A DNA stretch of 10,908 nucleotides from DASZZX01 sp036260415 (GCA_036260415.1 DASZZX010000389.1:1-10908), one strand, 5' to 3'. Shown: positions 1 through 7,071, numbered from the stretch's first letter. Numbers and translations: made by a program. The notes: a model not told the origin generated them from the sequence alone.

Positions 1-174
1 ATCGCGTCACGCCTCGACGCCGTGCCGATCTTCGCCTCCGAGGCGGTCATGGACGAGGCCGGCCTCGAGATCGAGGCCACCGAGGAGGGCGACGAGGTCC
101 AGGCGGAGGAGCAGGTGCGCCAGTTCCGCGAGTTCCTCGACGAGGTCACGCCGGAGGACTTCAAGGACGTGTAG
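1..174 (+). CDS. Bifunctional nuclease family protein (DUF151), 3' end only
   Basis: The first 57 codons of the window run in frame to a TAG stop at 172-174; the 5' part lies outside. The fragment contains RLDAVPIFASEAVMDEAG, then an acidic stretch, and closes with FREFLDEVTPEDFKDV. I recognise this as the C-terminal tail of bacterial bifunctional nuclease (BFN/DUF151) proteins, in which a short acidic linker leads to an FxxFLDxVxPEDF ending. Family members are about 150-170 residues, so roughly two thirds is missing. The next plus-strand gene encodes a MerR regulator, the same order as Rv1829-Rv1830 in mycobacteria, which supports the call. In plants the family name comes from reported RNase and DNase activity; the bacterial role is poorly defined. 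The catalytic region is not in the window, so activity cannot be judged here. Confidence 0.85.
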   Translation: MASRLDAVPIFASEAVMDEAGLEIEATEEGDEVQAEEQVRQFREFLDEVTPEDFKDV

Positions 175-195
175 CCACCGCACGTCCGCCGGTGG
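175..195 (+). terminator. Stem-loop directly after the nuclease stop codon
   Basis: CCACCG at 175-180 is the exact reverse complement of CGGTGG at 190-195, with a 9-nt loop. The stem begins on the base after the stop codon. Only two T residues follow, so it is not a textbook intrinsic terminator, but its position suits transcript termination or 3'-end protection. The terminator role is inferred. Confidence 0.4.
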
Positions 196-248
196 TTCCC
201 CGCCACGTGTCGGCCAGCTCGTCGGCTGCCGCGCGGGGGCTTGTGTGT

Positions 249-336
249 CCGCGTCGCGCGTCCGCCGTGTGTGCCTCGCGCGTCCGCCGTGCGTGCCTCG
301 CGCGTCCGCCGTGTGCGCCTCGCGCGTCCGCCGTGT
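249..336. repeat. Four tandem copies of a 22-bp GC-rich repeat
   Basis: Four head-to-tail units occupy 249-270, 271-292, 293-314 and 315-336, all with the core CTCGCGCGTCCGCCGTG or a close variant. The two central units differ only at the last base, the fourth differs from its neighbours at one or two positions, and the first differs at three positions near its start. The period is not a multiple of three, so the array is not a protein repeat, and it lies in a gene-free interval. It looks like a minisatellite. No coding or binding function can be read from it. Confidence 0.85.
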
Positions 337-612
337 GCCTGGCCGTCTCCGGCGGCTCCGTCCCTTCGCCGGCCGCGCCCACCGACGGCGCCTGGTCGGG
401 CTCCGGCAGGTTTCTTGGGTAACCGCCCTGCCTCCTGATCGGCGCTCGGCGGTCGCCCGGCGCTGAACCCTCAACCGGGGGCCCGAGGTGGGGCGCGCGG
501 GGCGCTGAGAGAACCCCACAGGGGCAGGAAGTGGAGCAACAGGCACAGTATGCACTCCACCGGGTCCGTATGCTAGGGGGGGAGGGAATCCCCAGGGTCG
601 TCCTCCACTGCG
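337..612 (+). other. Gene-free leader region upstream of merR with several small inverted repeats
   Basis: I see no convincing gene here. GTGGAG at 531-536 can pair with CTCCAC at 555-560, and equally with a second CTCCAC at 603-608, so two folds exclude each other. CCCC-ACA-GGGG at 514-524 forms a small hairpin. GTATGC occurs twice, at 548-553 and 568-573, exactly 20 bp apart on the same strand. The second copy overlaps a -10-like TATGCT (569-574), which has no good -35. CTGAGAG at 505-511 recalls the TPP riboswitch, but the rest of that motif is missing. I cannot assign a known riboswitch or small-RNA class. Confidence 0.45.
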
Positions 613-641
613 TTGACAGAGCCTCGACCGCTGCTTAGCCT
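613..641 (+). promoter_or_regulatory. Housekeeping sigma-type promoter for merR
   Basis: A perfect -35 TTGACA (613-618) is followed after 17 bp by TAGCCT (636-641), which fits the actinobacterial TANNNT -10 rule. Transcription would begin near 648 and give a leader of about 47 nt containing the ribosome site AGGAGG at 684-689. If this is the main promoter, the repeats and folds upstream are not in the merR mRNA. Confidence 0.7.
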
Positions 642-694
642 CACCGGCGTAGTTCCACCGCTGTGAGTGGCGGGGCGTCGGGCAGGAGGCACGG

Positions 695-1222
695 ATGGAC
701 GCGCGTGACCGGTTCGACCCCGAGCAGCGGCTCACCCCACCAGACGGTGCACAGCAACGCGGCTTCCGGGGCCCGACGGTGTGCAAGATCGTGGGCATCA
801 GTTACCGCCAACTCGACTACTGGGCGCGCACGGGGCTGGTCGTGCCCTCGGTGCGCCAGGCACGCGGCTCCGGCACGCAGCGGCTGTACTCCTTCGACGA
901 CCTGGTCGAGCTGCGCGTCATCAAGCGGCTGCTGGACACCGGGGTCTCGCTCCAGCGGGTGAGGGATGCCGTCGAGGAGCTGCGGCGTCGCGGGCGGACG
1001 CCCGGGGACGTGACGTTGTTGTCCGACGGTGCCACGGTCTACGCGCTCGACGACAACCGCCAGGTGATCGACCTGCTGGCACGGGGGCAGGGGGTGTTCG
1101 CCATCGCGCTCGGCCCGGTCGTGGAGGAGCTGCGGGGCGAGGTGACGCGCTTCCGGGTCGAAGAGGTCGAGGCCACGCCCGCCTCCGCCGAGAACGGCCC
1201 GGACCTCTCGGCCGCGCGCTGA
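695..1222 (+). CDS. MerR-family transcriptional regulator (Rv1830-like)
   Basis: This 175-residue protein has an N-terminal winged helix-turn-helix of the MerR type. About 28 linker residues precede VCKIVGISYRQLDYWARTGL (residues 29-48), the recognition region. RLYSFDDLVELRVIKRLL and a helix ending VRDAVEELRRRG complete the DNA-binding domain near residue 100. The C-terminal part carries LLARGQGVFAIALG, which I associate with the actinobacterial Rv1828/Rv1830 subgroup rather than with metal- or drug-sensing MerR proteins. No cysteine cluster for metal binding is present. In M. tuberculosis Rv1830 has been linked to cell division and growth control; the same role here is inferred from similarity and from the neighbouring bifunctional-nuclease gene. 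The ATG is set by AGGAGG five bases upstream. MerR proteins act as dimers on spaced palindromes; the target is unknown. Confidence 0.9.
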   Translation: MDARDRFDPEQRLTPPDGAQQRGFRGPTVCKIVGISYRQLDYWARTGLVVPSVRQARGSGTQRLYSFDDLVELRVIKRLLDTGVSLQRVRDAVEELRRRGRTPGDVTLLSDGATVYALDDNRQVIDLLARGQGVFAIALGPVVEELRGEVTRFRVEEVEATPASAENGPDLSAAR

Positions 1223-1282
1223 CCTGCCCGTGGGCACAGGCGGCACCGCTGAGCCCTCCAGCCGCACCTCCCGAGACGCACC

Positions 1283-1408
1283 GCCGGATCCGGCACCCCA
1301 CGAACCGCCGCCGTGGCGCGCCTCCTCCGACGCTCCGGCGGCTCCCGACGGGTCCGAGCGGCGTGTCGGGGTCCTGCGCACTCCGGACCCCGCTCCGGTC
1401 CGCGGACC
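1283..1408. other. Cluster of palindromes and hairpins between merR and the next gene
   Basis: Three inverted repeats fall within 126 bp. GCCGGATCCGGC (1283-1294) and GGTCCGCGGACC (1397-1408) are perfect 12-bp palindromes. CGGGGTCC at 1367-1374 pairs perfectly with GGACCCCG at 1385-1392 across a 10-nt loop. There is no T-run, so none is a clear intrinsic terminator. The cluster suggests that 1223 to about 1550 is intergenic rather than an N-terminal coding extension of the following gene, although the frame stays open from a GTG at 1230. Confidence 0.5.
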
Positions 1409-1556
1409 CGCTGCCGGGGTGCCTGACGTCGCTGACGTCGGTCTGCTCCTCGGCCTGACAGCCGACGGACGACAGGGGCACGACCCGCCCCGCCACGGCA
1501 CCTGGGATGACGCGCAGGACCGGCGGCCGCCGCATGAGCCGCTGGCGAGCGAGCGC

Positions 1557-1895
1557 GTGCAGTTCCAGCACACGTCGGAACTGCGGCTCGCGCGTCTGCT
1601 CGACTTCTACGGCGTCGCGTGGGTGTACGAGCCCGACGAGTACCCCATCGAGTGGGATGCGGAGGGCAGGCCCACGGCGTGGTTCCGCCCCGACTTCTAC
1701 CTGCCCGCGTTCGACCTCTACATCGAGATCACCACGTCGCAGCAGCGGCTGGTGACGAGGAAGAACCGCAAGTTACGGCTGCTGCGCGCCCACCACCCCC
1801 AGGTGCGCTGCAAGCTCTTCTACCAGCGCGACTACCTGGCGCTGGTGCGCAAGTACGGGTTGGACGAGGACCTGGGCGACGGCGAGGAGGAGTGA
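1557..1895 (+). CDS. Small conserved-looking protein with a PD-(D/E)XK-like nuclease core
   Basis: The well-formed part begins near VQFQHTSELRLARLLDFYGV and is followed by a Tyr-Glu-Pro segment. Then come FRPDFYLP and LYIEITT, a basic stretch with RKNRKLRLLR, and an ending with LFYQRDYLALVRKYG plus an acidic tail. PD followed about ten residues later by E-x-T resembles the motif of PD-(D/E)XK endonuclease folds, but the usual Lys is Thr. I recall similar short actinobacterial proteins with EITT or ELTT here, so Thr may be normal for the family and catalysis is doubtful. The frame is open back to a GTG at 1230 (221 residues), but that extension is Pro/Ala/Arg-rich, has no visible ribosome site and overlaps hairpins. 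I prefer the GTG at 1557 (112 residues, weak ribosome site); a GTG at 1419 is also in frame. Function is unknown. Confidence 0.65.
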   Translation: MQFQHTSELRLARLLDFYGVAWVYEPDEYPIEWDAEGRPTAWFRPDFYLPAFDLYIEITTSQQRLVTRKNRKLRLLRAHHPQVRCKLFYQRDYLALVRKYGLDEDLGDGEEE

Positions 1896-1907
1896 TCCCG
1901 CCGAGCA

Positions 1908-1947
1908 GCGCTGGCAGTCCCATCCGCTGCTCCGCGGTTGCCAGCGC
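1908..1947 (+). terminator. Inverted repeat after the nuclease-like gene
   Basis: GCGCTGGCA (1908-1916) pairs perfectly with TGCCAGCGC (1939-1947) across a 22-nt loop, 12 bp after the stop codon. A competing hairpin is possible between GAGCAGCG (1903-1910) and CGCTGCTC (1925-1932). No T-run follows, so termination is inferred from position alone. Confidence 0.4.
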
Positions 1948-1964
1948 ACGAGATCGCTGAGCAG

Positions 1965-1994
1965 CTGACCGTGCAGCCTCCGTGACCGTACGCT
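1965..1994 (+). promoter_or_regulatory. Candidate promoter for the histidine kinase gene
   Basis: CTGACC (1965-1970), an 18-bp spacer and TACGCT (1989-1994) resemble an actinobacterial promoter with transcription starting near 2001. A second TACGCT lies at 2033-2038, only eight bases before the ATG at 2047, where it could drive a leaderless message. The surrounding 10-mer GTACGCTGCC is present twice, at 1988-1997 and 2032-2041. Confidence 0.35.
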
Positions 1995-2046
1995 GCCGTC
2001 CCTGGAGTGTCCCGGCCGGGCAGCCTCACAAGTACGCTGCCTCGGC

Positions 2047-4494
2047 ATGCCCGCGGAGACCGGCATGAGCGTGGTGGACGACCGGCGGGAGGGCGTCGAG
2101 CGCAGGGCGCTGGATCGCCGGGCGCGCTTCTTCGATCTGGCGCTGGAACTGCAGGGCATCTGCGACGACCGGGGACGCTACCTGCAGGTCAACCCCGCTC
2201 ATGAACGGGTGCTGGGTTGGCCCGCCGAGGAGCTGGTCGGTCGACACTACCTGCGCTTCGTCCATCCGGACGACCGCTCGCGCCTGGCGACGGCCGGGCA
2301 GCAGCTGGTCGCCGGCGAGATCCCGAGGGTGTGGCTGGAGCTGCGGGTGCTCTGCCGCAATGGCTCCTACCGGTGGCTGCAGACGTCCGCCACGTTCGTC
2401 GCCGACGACTGCAGGGTCTACGCGGTCGGGATGGACATCACCGAACGCAAGCACGAGGAGGAGCGCTACCGGGAACGACAGACGTTCGTGGACACGCTGC
2501 TCGACACGCTGCACGAGGGCATCATCGCCTGCGACGCCGACGGGCGCCTGACCATCCTCAACCGCGCGATCGCGCAGCTGTTCGGTGTGGCCGGCGACAG
2601 CCTCCCTCCGGAACGGTGGACCGAGCTGCTGGGGATGCGCGGACCGGACGGGGTGACCCCCCTGACGACGGAGGAGATGCCGCTGTACCGCGCGCTGCAC
2701 GGTGAGGTGGTGCGCGACCAGGAGGTCGTGCTCCGCCCGCCCGGCAGCGACCGCCCCCGCCGGGTGCTGATGAGCGGGCAGGCCCTGCACGACGTGGACG
2801 GGCGCAAGCTCGGCGCGGTGATCGCCGTGCACGACGTGACGGAGCGCTTCCGGGCAGAGCGGGACATGCGTCGCCTCGCCGCGCTCGTCGAGAACAGCCA
2901 CGACCTGGTGGGCATCGCCGACCTCGAGGGTCGGTTGGTGTTCCTCAACCCCGCCGGGGCGCGGCTGGTGGGTGTGCGAGGTGACCCGACCGGGATGCCG
3001 GTGCGCGACTTCTACACGCCCGGGAGCTGGGGGCGGCTGCGCGACGAGGCCATCGTGGAGCTGCAACGCCGCGGCAGTTGGCAGGGTCGGGGACAGCTGC
3101 GGCATGCCGTGACCGGCGAGCCGATCGACGTGGACATGACCGTGTTCCGCATCGACGACCAGCGGACCGGCGAGCTGGCCTGCTACGCGACCATCCAGCG
3201 GGACGTCACCGACCAGCTGCGAGCGGAGCGGGCGCTGCAGGAGGTCGCCGACCGCGAGCGTGCCCTCCGGCGCGAGCGGCGACACGCCGAGCAGGTCCAG
3301 GCGCTGACGCGCGCGTCGATGCTGATCAACTCGGCGCTGTCGACCGAGGAGATCCTCGACCAGATCACCCGACAGGCCGCGCTGCTCATCGGGGCGCATC
3401 AGTCGGTCACCAGCCTCATGATGGGCGGTGACGGGGAGCAGGGCGTCACTAGCGTGCACCTGTCGGAGAAGTACGCCGACCGGCAGGCGTGCGACGCACC
3501 GCCCATCGCCACCCGGGTGTACGCGCTGGTGTGCCGCGACGACCGGCCGGTTCGACTCACACAGCGGGAGCTGGAGCGTCACCCCGAGCTCGGTGGCGGG
3601 GGTCCGGACGCGTCCGACCACCCCCCGCTGCGGGGACTGCTGGCGGCCCCGCTGATCGCCAGGGACGGCACCACCCTCGGGTTGATCCAGCTCTCGGACC
3701 GTCACGAGGGCGAGTTCACCGAGACCGACGAGGCGCTGCTGGTCCAGCTGGCGCAGATCGCGTCGGTGGCGATCGAGAAGGCGCACCTGTACGAGCTCGC
3801 CGCCCAGCAGCAGACGGCGCGGTTCCGCGAGGAGCTCCTGGCGGGCATCTCGCACGACATGCAGACGCCGCTGGCCAGCATCAGCGGGCTGTCGGACCTC
3901 CTGCACGACGTCCCCGACCTGCCCCTGGAAGAACGGATTCCGATCTACGACACGCTGGCGCGGCAGTCGCGCACCCTCCACGGCCTGGTGCAGCAGTTCC
4001 TGGACTACTCACGTCTGGAAGCCGACCGCAGCCTGATCATGCGCCTGCGCCCCACGGACGTCGTCGCGGCCATCGACAGGGTCGTGGAGATGTTCGGCCA
4101 CAGCCGGGAGATCATCGTGGGCGCGGCGCTGGACCTGCCAAAGGCCCAGGCCGACCCCGACCGGCTGGACCAGGTGCTCACGAACCTGGTGTCCAACGGG
4201 ATCAAGTTCTCGGACGCGCCCGTGCGGGTGGTCGCGCGCCACCGCCGCGATCGCGTCCTGATCGACGTGGTGGACGAAGGCAGGGGGATCCCACCGGAGG
4301 ACCTGGCGAGCCTGTTTGGCAAGTTCCACCGCGGGTCGAACGTGCGCGCGACGCCCGGGACGGGACTCGGTCTGTACATCAGCCGTGCCGTCGTCGAGGC
4401 GATGGGCGGGACCCTCACCGTGCGCAGCCGGCTGGACGTCGGCACCCGCTTCACGGTGAACCTCCCGGTCGCGGACAGGACGGCCCGCTGGTGA
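2047..4494 (+). CDS. Soluble PAS-PAS-PAS-GAF hybrid-input sensor histidine kinase
   Basis: This 815-residue protein has three PAS domains (about 25-135, 145-268 and 275-392), each closing with a DITER, DVTER or DVTDQ motif. A short coiled linker, a GAF domain (about 420-585), a HisKA dimerisation domain and a HATPase_c domain follow. The phosphoacceptor is His603 in GISHDMQTPLASI. The N box is NLVSN (713-717), the G1 box DEGRGIP (from 743), the F box FGKFHRG and the G2 box GTGLGL (771-776), so the kinase appears catalytically complete. No membrane segment or signal peptide is seen, so it should sense a cytosolic or diffusible signal; the ligand cannot be read. No response regulator is nearby, making it an orphan kinase. 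The ATG at 2047 has no ribosome site but could be leaderless; the in-frame ATG at 2065 has GGAG at 2055-2058 and would give 809 residues. Confidence 0.93.
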   Translation: MPAETGMSVVDDRREGVERRALDRRARFFDLALELQGICDDRGRYLQVNPAHERVLGWPAEELVGRHYLRFVHPDDRSRLATAGQQLVAGEIPRVWLELRVLCRNGSYRWLQTSATFVADDCRVYAVGMDITERKHEEERYRERQTFVDTLLDTLHEGIIACDADGRLTILNRAIAQLFGVAGDSLPPERWTELLGMRGPDGVTPLTTEEMPLYRALHGEVVRDQEVVLRPPGSDRPRRVLMSGQALHDVDGRKLGAVIAVHDVTERFRAERDMRRLAALVENSHDLVGIADLEGRLVFLNPAGARLVGVRGDPTGMPVRDFYTPGSWGRLRDEAIVELQRRGSWQGRGQLRHAVTGEPIDVDMTVFRIDDQRTGELACYATIQRDVTDQLRAERALQEVADRERALRRERRHAEQVQALTRASMLINSALSTEEILDQITRQAALLIGAHQSVTSLMMGGDGEQGVTSVHLSEKYADRQACDAPPIATRVYALVCRDDRPVRLTQRELERHPELGGGGPDASDHPPLRGLLAAPLIARDGTTLGLIQLSDRHEGEFTETDEALLVQLAQIASVAIEKAHLYELAAQQQTARFREELLAGISHDMQTPLASISGLSDLLHDVPDLPLEERIPIYDTLARQSRTLHGLVQQFLDYSRLEADRSLIMRLRPTDVVAAIDRVVEMFGHSREIIVGAALDLPKAQADPDRLDQVLTNLVSNGIKFSDAPVRVVARHRRDRVLIDVVDEGRGIPPEDLASLFGKFHRGSNVRATPGTGLGLYISRAVVEAMGGTLTVRSRLDVGTRFTVNLPVADRTARW

Positions 4495-4534
4495 GCCTGT
4501 CGGTCGCGGGCGGAGCGGCCGCTGGTGAGCCTGC
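4466..4534. repeat. Imperfect 34/35-bp tandem duplication spanning the kinase stop codon
   Basis: Positions 4466-4500 and 4501-4534 align as a direct repeat. Both start CGGTCGCGG and both contain GCTGGTGAGCCTG (4487-4499 and 4521-4533). The first copy holds the last codons and TGA of the histidine kinase; the second lies in the short gap before the convergent gene's stop. It looks like a local slippage duplication of the gene end. Confidence 0.75.
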
Positions 4535-4537
4535 CGA

Positions 4538-4984
4538 TCAGGCGCCGTAGCTGCCGGTCCCGCTGAACGACGTGCGACGGCTGGCGCGCAGCGCCGACAG
4601 CGCCGACATCGCCGCGAGTCCCTGCAGCAACAGGACACCCCACACGGCCACGCGGTCGCCCATCCCAGCGCGGAACCCTCCGGGAATGAACGCCCCGTAG
4701 TGGCCGACCACGGCGTCCACCACCCACGCCAGCGACAGCGCGAGCACCCCCATGTGACCCGGCCGCCGGCCGCGCAGCCCGGAGTAGGCGGCCAGCAGCT
4801 GCAGGCTCAGCGCCAGACCGACGAGCGTGCCGGCGGCGGCGTCGCTCACGCGGAAGGCCGTGAACCCTCCACTGGCCGCGTCGAACAGGACGTGGGGGAC
4901 CGCGGGGATCAGGGCCAGCACGGACGCCACCGCGGCGGTGACGGCCGAACGGCTGCCTGCAGGGCCGACGATGGTGCTCCGCAC
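4538..4984 (-). CDS. Small integral membrane protein with four predicted helices
   Basis: The 148-residue product has four hydrophobic stretches suited to transmembrane helices, at about residues 13-36, 50-69, 78-99 and 108-131. Short loops containing RGRRPGH and PGGFRAGMGD separate them, and the tail is Ser/Arg-rich. I do not recognise the family and assign no function. The GTG start at 4984 follows GGAGG by about 11 bases, a little far for an ideal ribosome site. The gene begins 34 bp after the aconitase stop on the same strand, so the two are probably co-transcribed with aconitase first. It ends 43 bp from the convergent histidine-kinase stop. The regular hydrophobic pattern supports a real gene; a link to aconitase function is only positional. 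Confidence 0.7.
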   Translation of the reverse strand: MRSTIVGPAGSRSAVTAAVASVLALIPAVPHVLFDAASGGFTAFRVSDAAAGTLVGLALSLQLLAAYSGLRGRRPGHMGVLALSLAWVVDAVVGHYGAFIPGGFRAGMGDRVAVWGVLLLQGLAAMSALSALRASRRTSFSGTGSYGA

Positions 4985-5018
4985 GGTCGTTGCGACCTCC
5001 GTGAGGGGATGGTGGAAC

Positions 5019-7031
5019 TCACCGACCGGGCCGCACCTCGTCGACCGCGATGTCGGCGGTTGCGCCGGGACCCAGCCGCTGCTTCATCCACGGGATGATG
5101 CCACCCCGCAGGATGACCTCCACCTGCCGCTCCGACAGCTGGTGACGCGCGGTGAACGTGGTGCCCGCGGTGGCGTTCTCGACCTGCAGCTCACTGGCGT
5201 CCTGGATGGCATCGCGGATGCCGCTGACACGCAGCACGTGGCCCTGGTCGATGTCCTGGTAGGCGGTCTCGTCCGCGAAGGTCAACGGGAGCACTCCGAA
5301 GTTGATCAGGTTCTGCCAGTGGATGCGCGCGTAGTCCTTGGCGATCACCAGGCGCAGGCCCAGGTAGCGGGGAGCGAGCGCGGCGTGCTCGCGGCTGGAG
5401 CCCTGCCCGTAGTTCTTGCCACCGACCACAGCGTGCCCGCCCGACTCGCGCTGGGCCTGCGCGCGATCGTGGTAGGTCGGGTCGATCATGTCGAAGGCGA
5501 ACCGGCTGATCTCAGGGATGTTCGAGCGGTAGGGGAGCACCCGCGTGCCGGCCGGCAGGATCTCGTCGGTGGAGACGTCGTCGCCAACCTTGAGCAGCAC
5601 CGGAACCTCCAACTCGTCCGGCAGCTCGTCCATGTCCGGCAGCGAAGCGATATTCGGCCCCTTGCGCAGCGCGGTCTGGCGGGCGCGCTGAGGTGGGAGC
5701 GGGGCGACCAGCATGTCGGTGTCGATGATGAGGTCGTCAGGCTCGACCACACGCGGGTACTCCATGCCGAACAGGTCCTCGAGGTCGCGCGGGTCGGTGA
5801 TCACGCCCGTGAGCGCTGACGCGGTGGCGGTCTCCGGGCTGCACAGGTGCACCCGGTCCTCGCGCGTGCCCGACCGCCCGGGGAAGTTGCGCGGCACCGT
5901 GCGCACACTGATCGCGTCGGTGGCGGGCGCCTGGCCCATGCCGATGCAGCCGTTGCAGCCGGCCTGGTGGATGCGGGCGCCGGCACGCACCAGCGACAGC
6001 AGGTGCCCGTCGCGGGTGAGGTTCGCCAGGATCTGCCGGGATGTGGGGTTGATGTCGAAGGACACGCCGACGTCGGTCGGGCGTCGGGAGCGCCGGCAGA
6101 TCTCCGCGGCGACCGCGAAGTCGCGGTAGCCCGGGTTGGCGGAGGAGCCGACGTAGGCCTGTGCGATCGGCTGGCCGGCCACCTCCCGCACCGGCACCAC
6201 GTTGCCAGGGCTCGTGGGCAGCGCGATCAGCGGTTGCAGCCCGGACAGGTCGATGCGGTCACGCTCGTCGTAGTCCGCGCCATCGTCGGCGACGAGCTCG
6301 CTCCAGTCGTCCTCGCGGCCCTGGCGTTGCAGGAACCGGCGCACCTCCCCGTCCGACGGGAACACGGTGGTGGTGGCCCCGAGTTCGGCCCCCATGTTCG
6401 CGATCACGTGACGGTCCATGCAGGACAGGGACGCCAGCCCGGACCCGTGGTACTCGATGATCCTGCCGACACCACCGTCGACGCCGTGGCGCCGCAGCAG
6501 CTCGAGGATGACATCCTTGGCGGACACCCAGTCGGGCAGCTCGCCGACGAGCTCGACCCCCCAGATCCGCGGCATCTTGATGCGCAGCGGCTCGCCGGCC
6601 ATGGCCAGGGCCACGTCGAGTCCTCCCGCCCCGATCGCGATCATGCCGATCGCCCCGGCCGCGGGGGTGTGGCTGTCCGAACCGGACATGGTCCGCCCGG
6701 GCTTGCCGAAGCGCTCCTGGTGGACCGGGTGGGAGACGCCGTTGCCGGGGCGGCTGTACCAGATGCCGAAGCGCTCGCAGGCGCTCTTGAGGAACAGGTG
6801 GTCGTCGGGGTTCTTGTGGTCCTCCTGGACGAGGTTGTGGTCGACGTACTGGGCGGACAGCTCCGTCTTGACCCGGTCGAGGCCCATCGCCTCCAGCTCG
6901 AGCATCACCAGCGTGCCGGTCGCGTCCTGCGTGAGGGTCTGATCGATGCGAAGCCCGATCGGCGCCCCGGGTCGCATCTCGCCATCGACCAGGTGGTCGG
7001 CGATGATCTTCTCTGCGACGCTCAGCCCCAC
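5019..7031 (-). CDS. acn: Aconitate hydratase, short monomeric bacterial type
   Basis: The enzyme interconverts citrate and isocitrate through cis-aconitate in the TCA cycle, using a [4Fe-4S] cluster. The cluster ligands appear as Cys204 in SLSCMDRH and the pair Cys359/Cys362 in HQAGCNGCIG. Other family motifs are SGSDSHTPAAGAIG (about 116-129), YVGSSANPG, and the swivel-domain YGQGSSREHAALAPRYLG (about 541-558). At 670 residues it is much shorter than AcnA (about 890) or AcnB (about 865) and fits the compact Aquifex-type aconitase group with the swivel domain at the C terminus. The frame is open to 7079, but AGGAGG (complement of 7037-7042) sits five bases before the GTG at 7031, which fixes the start. 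A 3-isopropylmalate dehydratase is unlikely because both halves are fused in one chain. The membrane-protein gene follows after 34 bp. The divergent neighbour is an MFS exporter. Confidence 0.94.
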   Translation of the reverse strand: MGLSVAEKIIADHLVDGEMRPGAPIGLRIDQTLTQDATGTLVMLELEAMGLDRVKTELSAQYVDHNLVQEDHKNPDDHLFLKSACERFGIWYSRPGNGVSHPVHQERFGKPGRTMSGSDSHTPAAGAIGMIAIGAGGLDVALAMAGEPLRIKMPRIWGVELVGELPDWVSAKDVILELLRRHGVDGGVGRIIEYHGSGLASLSCMDRHVIANMGAELGATTTVFPSDGEVRRFLQRQGREDDWSELVADDGADYDERDRIDLSGLQPLIALPTSPGNVVPVREVAGQPIAQAYVGSSANPGYRDFAVAAEICRRSRRPTDVGVSFDINPTSRQILANLTRDGHLLSLVRAGARIHQAGCNGCIGMGQAPATDAISVRTVPRNFPGRSGTREDRVHLCSPETATASALTGVITDPRDLEDLFGMEYPRVVEPDDLIIDTDMLVAPLPPQRARQTALRKGPNIASLPDMDELPDELEVPVLLKVGDDVSTDEILPAGTRVLPYRSNIPEISRFAFDMIDPTYHDRAQAQRESGGHAVVGGKNYGQGSSREHAALAPRYLGLRLVIAKDYARIHWQNLINFGVLPLTFADETAYQDIDQGHVLRVSGIRDAIQDASELQVENATAGTTFTARHQLSERQVEVILRGGIIPWMKQRLGPGATADIAVDEVRPGR

Positions 7032-7065
7032 GGAAACCTCCTGGCACAGCGAGAGGGCTGCGGCG

Positions 7066-7071
7066 ACCCTA
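7066..7071 (-). promoter_or_regulatory. Possible -10 box for aconitase
   Basis: Read on the minus strand the bases are TAGGGT, matching TANNNT, about 35 nt upstream of the GTG at 7031. No convincing -35 lies at the right distance, so this is a weak candidate. Confidence 0.25.

Noticed and set aside
249..336. CRISPR array
   Set aside because: The units are directly adjacent without unique spacers, and no cas gene is present.
440..580. A TPP or cyclic di-AMP (ydaO) riboswitch upstream of merR
   Set aside because: Fragments such as CTGAGAG and ACCGGGGG recall these classes, but the other conserved blocks are absent, and a merR target would be unusual.
7..798. Minus-strand frame through the nuclease end and the tandem repeats
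   Set aside because: It is Arg/Thr-rich low complexity produced by the 22-bp repeats and antisense coding, with no domain.
2026..3981. 651-codon minus-strand frame opposite the histidine kinase
   Set aside because: It mirrors the kinase codons in the antisense frame, shows no domain, and the plus-strand protein is unmistakable.
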